DNA from: Gemmatimonadota bacterium
Lineage (GTDB): Bacteria; Gemmatimonadota; Gemmatimonadetes; Gemmatimonadales; Gemmatimonadaceae
Length of the DNA: 64,000 bases
Direction: 5' to 3'
Assembly (NCBI GenBank): GCA_016712265.1
Contig: JADJRJ010000028.1
Coordinates: 310,001 to 374,000 of the forward strand
Part shown: piece by piece, positions 12,640-21,623 of the stretch
Position numbering within the stretch: the stretch's first letter is position 1
How the letters are laid out: every line of letters begins with the position of its first letter
The notes under the pieces: generated by a model
Database searches by the model: none
Seen by the model: the letters and a program-made list of their open reading frames with translations, nothing else
Told to the model about the DNA's origin: nothing
Program-made: the position numbers and the translations under genes

Positions 12640-13359
12640 ATGTCCGCCCGCATGAAGGTCAAGCTTCCCGAGTCCGCACGCGAACGCAAGCGTTCCTTTG
12701 GTGGAACGTCCGTGAGCACGCTGTTGCACGCGGCGCTCATTGGCGGGACCGTGGTGGCCACCGGAAAGACGGTCGAGACGATGTACGAGCCGGTGGCTCC
12801 CGTGGATCTCGTGTACGTGGTACCCAGACAGCAGCCGCCGGCCCCGGAGCCGCCGCCTGAGGCGCCGCGTCCCCCGGAGATACCCACGGACGTGCCGCCG
12901 GTGCCCAACATGGTCGTCAAGCCGGTCAACCTGGCCGTGATCCCGGAGGGGCTGCCGCCAGTCGACACCCGCATCGGGACCACGCTGATTGACTCGTTCA
13001 AGGTGGCGACGCGCGACTCGACCCCTGCGGGCGTCGGCACCGGGGTGGTCGGCAACGAGCCGCTGACGGAGGCAATGGTGGAGAAGGCGGTGCAGGCGCG
13101 TGCCGGGAACCCGACGCCAAAGTATCCCTCGTTCCTGGCGTCGGCCGGCGTCGAGGGGGCGGTCTACGCGCAGTTCGTCGTGGATACGACGGGGCGCGTG
13201 GAGCCGGAGTCGATCCGTTTCACGAAGAGCGACCACGCGTTGTTCGAGCGTGAGGTCCGGCAGGTGTTGCTGAAGTCGCGCTTTGTGCCGGCGGAGTTCG
13301 GGCGGCACCGGGTGCGGCAGCGGGTGGAGCAGGCGTTCGCCTTCGCCCTCAAGCGTTAG
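12640..13359 (+). CDS. TonB-family energy transducer
   Basis: A 239-residue protein with an N-terminal cytoplasmic basic segment, one membrane helix at about residues 24-42, a proline-rich periplasmic linker (about 55-90, with PAPEPPPEAPRPP), and a C-terminal TonB domain (about 145-239). In that domain the PKYPSFLASAGVEGAVYAQF stretch and the later VDTTGRVEP match the family. I chose ATG 12640 over ATG 12628 because GGAGGA at 12630-12635 sits five bases before it. TonB couples the proton-motive force to outer-membrane receptors; the receptor-like gene at 17.8 kb is a possible partner. The TAG stop overlaps the stop of the convergent NUDIX gene. Confidence 0.9.
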   Translation: MSARMKVKLPESARERKRSFGGTSVSTLLHAALIGGTVVATGKTVETMYEPVAPVDLVYVVPRQQPPAPEPPPEAPRPPEIPTDVPPVPNMVVKPVNLAVIPEGLPPVDTRIGTTLIDSFKVATRDSTPAGVGTGVVGNEPLTEAMVEKAVQARAGNPTPKYPSFLASAGVEGAVYAQFVVDTTGRVEPESIRFTKSDHALFEREVRQVLLKSRFVPAEFGRHRVRQRVEQAFAFALKR

Positions 13360-13925
13360 GCACGCCCCGGGAAGGCCTCCTGCAGCATGCGGCGGACGCT
13401 CGCGTCGGTGGTGAGCGCCGCCGCGTCCTGCGGGAAGAGCCAGCGGGCCTCGACCCGTTCCAGGCTTGCGGGGGTCGGCAGCCCCTCGACCACGGCCAGG
13501 AAGCGCAGATCGTGGTGCAGGTGCGCCGGCGCCGCGCCCCGCGCGGGGATCTCATGAATGTCGAGGTCGAAACAGGCAGGGCTGATGGTCGCGTCGAGCC
13601 CGGTCTCCTCGAGGACCTCGCGATGCGCGGCGGCCACCAGGGTCGGGTCACTGGGCTCGATGTGCCCCCCGGGTTGTAGCCAGAGGGCGAGCGTGGGGTG
13701 ATGGATGAGCAGCACCTGTTCCGCATCGCGTGAGATCACGAGCGCGCTGGCGGTGAAGTGACCAGGCTCGAACTGGTCGCGAACGAACGGCGACGTGGTG
13801 GTGGCCAACAGGTCGAGCATCTGCGCGTGGTGCGCCCGCTCGCGCGCGTCCGCGGGGGTGAAGGCGTCGAGGAGTTCGAGGACGTGAAACCCGCGTGGGT
13901 CGCGGGTGAGGACGCGGGTCGTCAC
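13356..13925 (-). CDS. NUDIX hydrolase
   Basis: This 189-residue cytoplasmic protein carries a Nudix box, GGHIEPSDPTLVAAAHREVLEETG, reported here by its key parts: the Gly-rich start GGHIEP and the REVLEETG helix, which holds the metal-binding glutamates. The spacing has one extra residue compared with the classical motif, as in the sub-group that reads GGH-[IV]-EPGD. These enzymes hydrolyse nucleoside diphosphates linked to another moiety; the substrate cannot be told. Its TAA stop (13356-13358) shares bases with the TAG stop of the TonB gene (13357-13359), inside a CGTTAGGC octamer. Confidence 0.88.
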   Translation of the reverse strand: MTTRVLTRDPRGFHVLELLDAFTPADARERAHHAQMLDLLATTTSPFVRDQFEPGHFTASALVISRDAEQVLLIHHPTLALWLQPGGHIEPSDPTLVAAAHREVLEETGLDATISPACFDLDIHEIPARGAAPAHLHHDLRFLAVVEGLPTPASLERVEARWLFPQDAAALTTDASVRRMLQEAFPGRA

Positions 13926-13973
13926 GAGTTGCGAGAGGGGGGACGAAAGGCAGACGGCAGATAGGGCCAGCGG

Positions 13974-15515
13974 CTACCGGCGGCGCGTGCGACGCCGCGG
14001 GCTCGGCAAGAGCGATCCCATCATCCCGCGCACGAGACGTCCGGTGATCGCCACAGCCGCCGTGCGCACCATGCTCTTGGCGATGCTGGAGTCGAGCACG
14101 CGACCCAGGAACCCACCTTCATCTTCCTTGGCCTTCGCCTTTGCCTTCGGCGCTTCCGCCTCCTCCTCCGGGGCGTCCACCACCCGCGCGGCCAGCATCT
14201 CGCGGGCACTCTCGTTGTCGACGGCGGTCGCGTATTTCTTCACCTGCGGCGTGGACAGGCGCTGCGCCAGCTCTGGGTCGGTGAGCGGGCCCATGCGGGA
14301 CTGCGGCGGGATCATCCGGGAGATGAACGGCAGCGTCGGCGCCCCGTTCGCCTGCAGCGTCACGACCATCGCCTCGCCGATGCCGAGCGTGGTCAGCACC
14401 TGCTGCACGTCGTAGTACTCGGTGCGCGGGAATGTGCGGGACGCCGCGCGGAGGTTCTTCTCGTCGTCGGGGGTGAATGCGCGCAACGCATGTTGCACCC
14501 GGTTCCCCAGCTGAGCGAGCACCGTCTCGGGAATGTCCTTCGGGCTTTGCGTGATGAAGAACACGCCCACGCCCTTGGACCGGATCAAGCGCACCACCTG
14601 CTCGATCTGGTCCATCAACGCGTCGTTGGCGTTGTCGAACAGCAGGTGCGCCTCATCAAAGAAGAAAACCAGCTTGGGCTTCTCGATGTCGCCGACTTCC
14701 GGCAGCTCGTTGTACAGCGAGGCCAGCATCCAGAGCATGAAGGTCGAGAATAACGCGGGGCGCTGCTGCACGTCGGACAACGACAGCACACTCACCAACC
14801 CGCGTCCGTCCCGCTCGACCTGCAGCAGGTCATCGAGGTCGAACATCGGCTCCCCGAAGAAATTCTCCGCCCCCTGCTGCTCCAGCTCAATCATCTCGCG
14901 CAGCAACACCCCGACCGTGGCCTTGGACATCGCGCCGTAGGCCTTGAGTTCATCGGCCCCGTCATCCGAGAGGAATTGCAGGACGGCGCGCAGGTCGCTC
15001 AGGTCGAGCAACAACAAGCCCTTGTCGTCGCAGTACTTGAACACCATCGCCAGCACCGACGCCTGCGTCTCGTTCAGCCCGAGGACGCGCGACATCAGCA
15101 GCGGTCCAAAGCTCGAGACCGTCGCACGCAGCTGCGCTCCCTTCGCCCCCGTCAACGACAGGAATTCCACGGGGAAGCCGGTCGCATGCCACGCATACCC
15201 GGTATCCGACGCCCGCTTCGTCACCTTCTCGTTGGACTCACCCGGCACGGCAACGCCGGACAGGTCGCCCTTGATGTCCGCCAGGAAGACGGGGACGCCG
15301 TTCGCCGACAACTGTTCGGCGATGAGCTGCAGTGACTTTGTCTTTCCGGTGCCGGTCGCGCCGGCGATCAGTCCATGCCGGTTGAGCATGGCCAGCGGGA
15401 CCTGCACGAGCGGTTCCGGGTGGCATTCGCCCTCATGCACGACGGCGCCGAGGGTGATGGCCGTCCCCTTGGTGGTGAACGCGGCGCGCGCAGAGTCGAT
15501 GACGTGGGGATTCAT
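13974..15515 (-). CDS. HerA-like helicase/ATPase (DUF853, YjgR-type)
   Basis: A 513-residue P-loop ATPase. Walker A is GATGTGKT at residues 52-59 and a Walker B-like hydrophobic strand ends in FFFDEAHLLF. The middle part (TKRASDTGYAWHATGFPVEF and the later TQSPKDIPETVLAQLGNRVQHALR) is characteristic of the DUF853/YjgR family. A basic, Lys/Glu/Ala-rich tail (about 455-480) and an Arg-rich C-terminus follow. Family members resemble the HerA DNA-pumping ATPases, but no NurA nuclease partner is nearby, so a stand-alone role is likely. A GAGAAG segment upstream of ATG 15515 can serve as ribosome site. Confidence 0.9.
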   Translation of the reverse strand: MNPHVIDSARAAFTTKGTAITLGAVVHEGECHPEPLVQVPLAMLNRHGLIAGATGTGKTKSLQLIAEQLSANGVPVFLADIKGDLSGVAVPGESNEKVTKRASDTGYAWHATGFPVEFLSLTGAKGAQLRATVSSFGPLLMSRVLGLNETQASVLAMVFKYCDDKGLLLLDLSDLRAVLQFLSDDGADELKAYGAMSKATVGVLLREMIELEQQGAENFFGEPMFDLDDLLQVERDGRGLVSVLSLSDVQQRPALFSTFMLWMLASLYNELPEVGDIEKPKLVFFFDEAHLLFDNANDALMDQIEQVVRLIRSKGVGVFFITQSPKDIPETVLAQLGNRVQHALRAFTPDDEKNLRAASRTFPRTEYYDVQQVLTTLGIGEAMVVTLQANGAPTLPFISRMIPPQSRMGPLTDPELAQRLSTPQVKKYATAVDNESAREMLAARVVDAPEEEAEAPKAKAKAKEDEGGFLGRVLDSSIAKSMVRTAAVAITGRLVRGMMGSLLPSPRRRTRRR

Positions 15516-15628
15516 GAACGTCTTCTCGGGAGTATTGAATCAGTGAGGTGGGAGGCCGCGCTGGGGACTGCGAGGAGCCAGCGTCGGGGACTTCGCGCGG
15601 CGCCGTGCGGCCGCCCCTGTCCGAACGG

Positions 15629-15964
15629 TTAGCCAGCCGCCGCGGCACTACGCTGCCGGTTGGCTGAAGTTGCGCTCGGACCGATCTCGCTGACGGGCAT
15701 GAGTGGCGAGTCACTCGCAATGCTGGCCAGGTCCCAACCCATCCCCTTCAAGTTGTTGTGCCAGATGACCTTTCCATCCTGCGGGTTGAGGCACCACATC
15801 TCGCCCTTCGCCGTGGCGTAGAGGAACTCCTGGTCGCGGGTGACCTGCGTGTAGAACTGGCCCTTCAGGGCTGTTTTCCACACCATCTCGCCCGTGAGGC
15901 GATTGAGGGCAATGACGTGGCCCTTGATGCCGATGTAAACGAGGGTCGGACGACGCGGGGGCAT
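15629..15964 (-). CDS. Small PQQ-type beta-propeller repeat protein
   Basis: A 111-residue protein with no signal peptide. It contains the repeat pattern 'V-x-A-L-N-x-x-T-G-E-x-x-W' (residues about 18-30) and a second related repeat, 'W-C-L-N-P-x-D-G-K-V-I-W' (about 57-68), as seen in PQQ-dependent dehydrogenase propellers and BamB. Only about two blades are present, so it cannot close a propeller alone; it may be a fragment of an older, longer gene or a small oligomeric version. AAGG five bases before the ATG supports the start. The C-terminal 25 residues are low complexity. Confidence 0.6.
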   Translation of the reverse strand: MPPRRPTLVYIGIKGHVIALNRLTGEMVWKTALKGQFYTQVTRDQEFLYATAKGEMWCLNPQDGKVIWHNNLKGMGWDLASIASDSPLMPVSEIGPSATSANRQRSAAAAG

Positions 15965-16282
15965 GTGACCTTGCGGGAAGGAGGTTCAGACGGGACCATA
16001 AGTTGGCAGGATTCCCGCACCAGCGTGAGGAGGAGTTCATCATGTGCGACTGAACGGCCGCGGTGCCGAGGACCCTGTACTCAGGCGCCGCCGGGGTGGT
16101 CCTCTTCCTCGCCGAGCAGGCGGGGGCGGGGGGGGGGGGGGCCCCGGCGGGGGGGGGGCGGGGCCGACGGCCGATCACGGCGCGCGGGGTCCGCCGGTCC
16201 CGTACTTGGCCAGGCGGGTTGGTCGCGTCGGCGCTCCGGCGAGCGAGGAAGTTGTCAGCCAACGCCTCCGCACACCGCCGAC
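15965..16282. other. Intergenic region with poly-G tracts
   Basis: This 318-base gap between divergent genes has no convincing coding frame. Long open frames cross it on both strands only because its composition is extreme. It probably holds the promoters of the two flanking genes, but I see no clear -35/-10 pair. The right half contains the G-runs listed separately. Confidence 0.5.
16121..16163 (+). repeat. Poly-G / potential G-quadruplex tract
   Basis: The plus strand has runs of 5 G (16122-16126), 14 G (16128-16141), 10 G (16149-16158) and 4 G (16160-16163), separated by one to seven other bases. This satisfies the simple pattern for an intramolecular G-quadruplex. It sits about 120-160 bases upstream of the decarboxylase gene. 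Runs this long are also prone to length errors in sequencing, so the exact lengths should be treated with care. Confidence 0.75.
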
Positions 16283-17722
16283 ATGCACGAAAAGACCCCG
16301 CTGGAACTTCCCGAAGCCGAGATGCGCGCCCTGGGGCACCACGCCCTCGAGGCCGCGATTCGATATATCACCACGTTGCGCGACGCCCCGGTGGCGATGG
16401 CCATGCCCTCGCGTGCCGAAACCGAGGCGGTGCTGCGCACCCCACTCCCGGAACATGGCTCGGATCCCAGGGAACTGATCGACTTCGTGGAGCGCCACGT
16501 CTTCCCGCCGCTCTTTCACGCCGACCATCCGCGCTTCTATTCGTTTGTCCCGAGCCCGACGAACTTCGTCTCCGTCGTCGCGGACTTGCTGGTCAGTGCC
16601 CACAACTCGTTCATGGGGCACTGGATGGCGTCGTCGTGGGCATCGCAGGTCGAGATCATTGTCATCGACTGGCTCAAGGAACTCTGCGGACTCCCGCAGG
16701 AAGGAGCGGGGATCCTCCTGAGTGGCGGGTCCATGGCCAATCTCTCGGCGATCGCGACGGCGCGCGAGGTGAAGCTCGGCGGGCCCGACGAGCGGGGCGT
16801 GCTCTATTGCTCGGACCAGACGCACTCCTCGCTGGCGAAGGGGTTTCGCATCCTCGGGTTCCGGCGCGAGCAGCGGCGCGTGGTCCCCACGGACGCGCGG
16901 CTGCGGCTGGACGTTGGTGCCTTGGCGCGGATGGTCCTGGAGGATCGGATGGCCGAACGCCGGCCATTCTGCGTGGTGGTGAACGGCGGGACGACCAACA
17001 CGGGGGCGGTGGATCCGCTGCATGAAGTCGCGGACTTCTGCGCAGCCGAGGGGCTGTGGATGCACGTGGACGGCGCGTACGGAGCGGCAGCAGTAATCAG
17101 CGAGCGTGGGCGCAAGGCGCTCGACGGGCTCGGTCGTGCAGACTCCATCACCTTGGACCCGCACAAGTGGATGTTCCAGCCCTATGAACTCGGCTGCCTC
17201 CTCGTGCGCGATGCGCGCACCCTGCGCACCGCGTTTCGGTTGAGCGACGACGACCATGCCGACTACCTCACGGACGTCACGCGCCACATCAGTGAAGAGG
17301 TCAACTTCTACGAGATGGGGCCGCAGCTCACGCGGTCGTTCAAGGCGCTCAAGTTGTGGCTCTCGCTGCGGGCGTTTGGGCTCGCCGAGTTCCGTCGTGG
17401 CGTGGATGTGGGGTTCGACATGGCCGAGGCGGCGGAGCGCGCGTTGCGCGCGGACCCGCGCTGGGAGGTGGTCACGCCGGCCCAGATGGGGGTGATCACC
17501 TTCCGCTGGCGCGGGGACGGTGGGTATGCCGCCGTGCAGGAGGACACCATCGTGCGGCGCGTGGTGGACGACATGCGCCTGGACGGCTACGCCCTGGTGA
17601 TGTCGACCCTCGTGGGTGGTCGTCCGGTGCTGCGCATCTGCGCGATCAACCCCGGGGCGCGGGTGGCCGAGGTGGAGGAGACCATTCGGCGGCTGACCGG
17701 TTACGCGGCGGCGACACGCTAA
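16283..17722 (+). CDS. PLP-dependent group II (aromatic-L-amino-acid-type) decarboxylase
   Basis: A 479-residue fold-type I enzyme. The Schiff-base lysine is Lys295 in LDPHKWMFQPYELG, and the ring-nitrogen aspartate is Asp263 in HVDGAYG. The N-terminal HPRFYSFVPSPTN and the SGGSMANLSAI segments are typical of the group II decarboxylases, which act on Tyr, Trp, Phe, Glu or related amino acids. The exact substrate is unknown. The frame extends far upstream of the ATG at 16283 through the poly-G region, but that part is compositionally odd and not family-like, so the ATG is taken as the start. It is followed after about 100 bases by the receptor-like gene. Confidence 0.9.
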   Translation: MHEKTPLELPEAEMRALGHHALEAAIRYITTLRDAPVAMAMPSRAETEAVLRTPLPEHGSDPRELIDFVERHVFPPLFHADHPRFYSFVPSPTNFVSVVADLLVSAHNSFMGHWMASSWASQVEIIVIDWLKELCGLPQEGAGILLSGGSMANLSAIATAREVKLGGPDERGVLYCSDQTHSSLAKGFRILGFRREQRRVVPTDARLRLDVGALARMVLEDRMAERRPFCVVVNGGTTNTGAVDPLHEVADFCAAEGLWMHVDGAYGAAAVISERGRKALDGLGRADSITLDPHKWMFQPYELGCLLVRDARTLRTAFRLSDDDHADYLTDVTRHISEEVNFYEMGPQLTRSFKALKLWLSLRAFGLAEFRRGVDVGFDMAEAAERALRADPRWEVVTPAQMGVITFRWRGDGGYAAVQEDTIVRRVVDDMRLDGYALVMSTLVGGRPVLRICAINPGARVAEVEETIRRLTGYAAATR

Positions 17723-17821
17723 TCGTCGTCTCACGGGAGCTTAATCAAGTCCTAATCCCGCGTACCTCGACGGCGCAACCTAAATCCCGCAAGATGGGCC
17801 GACCCCTGTCGGAGTGTCGGC

Positions 17822-20800
17822 ATGTGGACTGGCTGCTGGTGGGTTGGGTGCGTGTTGGCGCTGGGGGCGGCGCCGGGGATTCAGGCCCAGGCAAAGGCGG
17901 ACGTCATCACGGGACGGGTCATCGGCCCGGACAGCGCCGCGGTGGCCGGGGCGACCATCGTCGTCATGGACACGACCGCGCGCACGACCACTGCGGGGCG
18001 AACCGGGGTCGATGGTCGCTACAGCGTCTCGGTGGAGGGGGGGAGCGGACGCTACCTCGTGCGGGCGCAGGCGCCGGGGCTGCGTCCCGACCAGCGTTTT
18101 CTCACACGTGGTGATTCGCCCAGCTCGCTCGTCGCCGACTTCCGCCTCGGCACCCAGCCACAAACGATGGCGGCAGTGCGCGTGCAGGCACGACGACCAC
18201 GGCCGCAGCGTGAGAATCCGTTTGGCGATGAACTCGGTGGTGGAAACTTCTTCGGCGGCCGTATGCCGACCGCCGGCGACGCAAACGACCTTGCCTCGTG
18301 GGCCGCACTCAGCCCCGGCCTGTCCCCCATCCTCGGCTCCGATGGCAGCATGGGCGGGTTCTCGGCGCTTGGGCTCGGCGGCGACCAGAACAACATGATG
18401 TTCCAGGGGATGCAGATGTCCGGCGTGGAGATCCCACGAGCCGGTGGTGCATTCCCGATCATGTCGACCAACTCGGCGGATCCCTCACGAGGTGGCTTCA
18501 CCGGCGGGTTGGCGCAGATGTATGTGTCCAGCGGGTCCAATTTCCGGAACTACAACGCGGTCGTGAACATCGAGGATCCCACGCTCCAGGCAACGGATCG
18601 CGCGGCGGCGCGCCTGGGGCAGGAGTTCCGCAATGTGCTGGTGAGTGCCGCGGTCCAGGGGCCGATCGTGGAGGATCGCATCTACTACAACACCTCGTTC
18701 CAGGTCACGCGACGGACGAGCGACCTCGCCTCGTTGCTCGGGCTGGATGGGCAGGCGCTTCAGGCGGTCGGCCTGTCCCGGGATTCGCTAAACCGCTTTG
18801 AACAGTTGGTCACCGGGGCAGGCATTCCGCTCACCCTCGCGGGATTCGGGAGCCAGCGGGTGAACGACAACGCGACCCTCATCGGTCGCTTTGATCTGTC
18901 GCCCACCGGGACGACCGCGGCCAACCTGGTCACCACGCTGAACGCCGGCCGCTCGCGCGGGCTTGGCATCGGACCGACCTCGCCCTTGGCGGCGGGCGGG
19001 GAGAGCACCACCCGCGGCGCCTCGGCCGTATACACCTGGTCGAAGTACTATCGCCAGGCCTTCCTGCAGGAGTTCAAGGGAGCGGCGGGTTACACGCGAC
19101 GTGCGAGCGAGCCATGGCTCGACCTGCCGTCGGGGCGTGTGCGTGTGCAGTCGCAGCTGGTGGACGGGACAGCCGGCACCACCTCGCTGGGGTTCGGGGG
19201 CAACGCCGGCCTCGCCGATGAAAGCCGCAGCGGCAACTGGGAGCTTCAGTCGAACACCTCGTGGGTCTCCGCGGACAACAAGCACCGACTCAAGCTCGCC
19301 TCCAGCCTGCAGTATGCCTGGTCGTCGCAGGAATCCGCGCAGAATGCGCTCGGCACCTGGACGTACAACTCCCTCGATGACCTGGCTCGGGGGGTACCGG
19401 CGTCGTTCACGCGCAACCTGACGCCACGCGTGCGCGACGCGGCGGGATTCAACTGGTTCACGTCCATCGGCGACTCCTGGCGCGTGGGTGACGCCACCGC
19501 GGTGCAAGGAGGGCTGCGCCTGGAGGGGAACTACTTCACGCGCTTACCGGGCTACAACCCGGAGGTGGAGCGGCAGTTCGGGATCCGCACCGATCGTGCA
19601 CCGAACCGTTGGCGCCTCAGCCCGCGGCTGGGCTTTCGGCACACCTTCAACCTGCCGAAGCAGTCACCGACAGGGCCGCCCGCGTTCTTCGATGAGCGAA
19701 AGATCTGGACCATACGCGCCACCGTGGGCGAGTATCGCAACATGGTGCCGGCGACCCTGTTGTCTGGGGCGTTCGACGCGACGGGGCTGCCGAGTGGCTG
19801 GCGCCAGCTTTCCTGCTTTGGTGCGGCGGCGCCGCAACCCGTGTGGGATGACGCGGCGTCCACGCCGGAACGTTGCCTCGACGGGGCCACGGGTGGGTTG
19901 CTGACCGACGCCGTACCGCGGGTGCTCGCCTACGGCGGGGACTGGGATGCCTCGCGCAGCCAACGCGTCAACGCGTCGGTGGCTCGTGTGGCGGGTCCAC
20001 TGCGTGCGACCATCGATGTCACATGGGCGCGCAACGTCAATCAAGGATCGAACTACGACCACAACTTTGCCGGACGTCCGGCGTTCACCCTGCCGGACGA
20101 AGCGGGACGTCCCGTGTTCGTCACGGCGGCCGGGATCGATCCGCGCACGGGTGCGACCTCGCCGCGCGGGAGTCGGTTGGTGGATGCCTTCGGGCAGGTC
20201 AACGTGCAGCGCGCCGACCTGCGTTCGGAGAGCCGCCAGCTGATCCTGTCGCTCAGCCCGCGCCGGTTCTCGAACAACTACTTCTGGAACGTCACCTGGA
20301 CGCAGACCGCGACGCGGGGCCAGCAGCGTGGTTTCGGTGGATCCGGGATTGGGGATCCACGGCTGGTGGAGTGGGGGCCATTGGGCTTTGCACCACGGCA
20401 TCAAGTGGCGACGCAGTTCAGCCTTGGTGTACAGGGGTGGCCATTCCGGCTGACCCTCAACCATCGGCTGAGTTCGGGGACACCGTTCACTCCTACCGTG
20501 GGTGGCGACGTGAACGGTGACGGCGTCTCTGGTGATCGCGCCTTCATTGCCGGTCGCGGCGTCGGTGATCCGGCCTTGGCAACCGCGATCGATGCCGTGG
20601 CGGCAGGGGGCCCGTCGTACGTGCGCGATTGCCTGCGCGCGCAGGCCGGCCGCTTTGCGGGACTCAACTCCTGCCGAGGCCCCTGGACGCAGACCATGGG
20701 GCTCGTGATGAACGTGCTCCCGGGGCGCCTGGGGGTACCAACGCGGATGAACCTGTCGCTGACGGCGTGGAACCCGTTAGGCGGGGTCGACCAGCTGGTG

Positions 20801-21463
20801 AACGGGAACGACCTGCGGGGCTGGGGACAGGCGGGCTTCGCCGATCCGACCTTGCTCTACGTGCGCGGCTTTGATCCCGCCCGCCAGCGTTTCCAGTACG
20901 AAGTGAACCCGCGGTTCGGCGATGCCCGCGCCTCGCGCACGGCGTTCCGGGCTCCTTTCCGGTTGGCCCTGGAGGCTCGGTTCCGCCTCGGGCCGCCAAA
21001 CGATCAACAGCAATTGTCGCGTGAGCTGTCGCTCGGCAGGACGCGCAAGGGGGACCGGCTGGTGAGTGCGCGCTTTCGGCAGACCTACGCCCGCATCCCC
21101 TTCAATCCGCTGCCGCAGCTCCTGCAGATGCGGGATTCGCTCGGTCTGACCGCGGCGCAGGTGGACTCGCTGAACGCCCTGCAGCGCCGCGTGCAGGATC
21201 GCATGGAGGCAGCCTGGGCGCCGACGGCCGACTGGCTCGGCGCGTTGGGCGACACGTACGACTTGAAGGAGGCGCTGCAACGGGTGCGAGACACGCGCCA
21301 GAAGGTGCTTCCGATCTTCTCGGAGTTCATGGCCGATATGCGCCGCCAACTGCGCGAGGACCAAGTCGAGAAACTCCCGGAGTTCGTCCGCCAGTTCTTC
21401 AATCCGGCGTTTGTTCGCCTGTTCCAGAACCAGGGGATGTTCGAGGTGTTCATCGCCTTCTGA
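17822..21463 (+). CDS. TonB-dependent receptor-like outer-membrane protein with Spy-like C-terminal tail
   Basis: The 1,213-residue product has a signal peptide (1-22), a carboxypeptidase-regulatory domain (about 27-105), a plug-like region (about 120-250, with GGDQNNMMFQGMQMSG and a downstream SSGSNFRNYN), and a long series of barrel-type strands to about residue 1,090. An unusual tail follows (1097-1213). It is helical and charged, with GLTAAQVDSL and LREDQVEKLP, which look like the LTxxQ motifs of Spy/CpxP periplasmic chaperones. Substrate is unknown; the plug is divergent enough that transport needs proof. TonB at 12.6 kb is a possible energy source. Confidence 0.8.
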   Translation: MWTGCWWVGCVLALGAAPGIQAQAKADVITGRVIGPDSAAVAGATIVVMDTTARTTTAGRTGVDGRYSVSVEGGSGRYLVRAQAPGLRPDQRFLTRGDSPSSLVADFRLGTQPQTMAAVRVQARRPRPQRENPFGDELGGGNFFGGRMPTAGDANDLASWAALSPGLSPILGSDGSMGGFSALGLGGDQNNMMFQGMQMSGVEIPRAGGAFPIMSTNSADPSRGGFTGGLAQMYVSSGSNFRNYNAVVNIEDPTLQATDRAAARLGQEFRNVLVSAAVQGPIVEDRIYYNTSFQVTRRTSDLASLLGLDGQALQAVGLSRDSLNRFEQLVTGAGIPLTLAGFGSQRVNDNATLIGRFDLSPTGTTAANLVTTLNAGRSRGLGIGPTSPLAAGGESTTRGASAVYTWSKYYRQAFLQEFKGAAGYTRRASEPWLDLPSGRVRVQSQLVDGTAGTTSLGFGGNAGLADESRSGNWELQSNTSWVSADNKHRLKLASSLQYAWSSQESAQNALGTWTYNSLDDLARGVPASFTRNLTPRVRDAAGFNWFTSIGDSWRVGDATAVQGGLRLEGNYFTRLPGYNPEVERQFGIRTDRAPNRWRLSPRLGFRHTFNLPKQSPTGPPAFFDERKIWTIRATVGEYRNMVPATLLSGAFDATGLPSGWRQLSCFGAAAPQPVWDDAASTPERCLDGATGGLLTDAVPRVLAYGGDWDASRSQRVNASVARVAGPLRATIDVTWARNVNQGSNYDHNFAGRPAFTLPDEAGRPVFVTAAGIDPRTGATSPRGSRLVDAFGQVNVQRADLRSESRQLILSLSPRRFSNNYFWNVTWTQTATRGQQRGFGGSGIGDPRLVEWGPLGFAPRHQVATQFSLGVQGWPFRLTLNHRLSSGTPFTPTVGGDVNGDGVSGDRAFIAGRGVGDPALATAIDAVAAGGPSYVRDCLRAQAGRFAGLNSCRGPWTQTMGLVMNVLPGRLGVPTRMNLSLTAWNPLGGVDQLVNGNDLRGWGQAGFADPTLLYVRGFDPARQRFQYEVNPRFGDARASRTAFRAPFRLALEARFRLGPPNDQQQLSRELSLGRTRKGDRLVSARFRQTYARIPFNPLPQLLQMRDSLGLTAAQVDSLNALQRRVQDRMEAAWAPTADWLGALGDTYDLKEALQRVRDTRQKVLPIFSEFMADMRRQLREDQVEKLPEFVRQFFNPAFVRLFQNQGMFEVFIAF

Positions 21464-21623
21464 GGTGTCGCGGGGCCCGTCAGGGAAGGGGAAGTGGAAT
21501 CAAGGGACCTGGCGGGTCTCCGCGTGCCGCGGCGGGACGACCTTGAGACTGCGGCCGTGCCGTTCCTGGCGCGTCGCGCAGCGGTGGGTACCATCGATGC
21601 CGACGCCCGTCTAGCCTTCTACG

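Noticed and set aside
15758..16282. Upstream extension of the decarboxylase frame through the poly-G region
   Set aside because: The extension overlaps the PQQ-type gene on the other strand and encodes Gly/Arg-rich sequence; the family match begins at ATG 16283.
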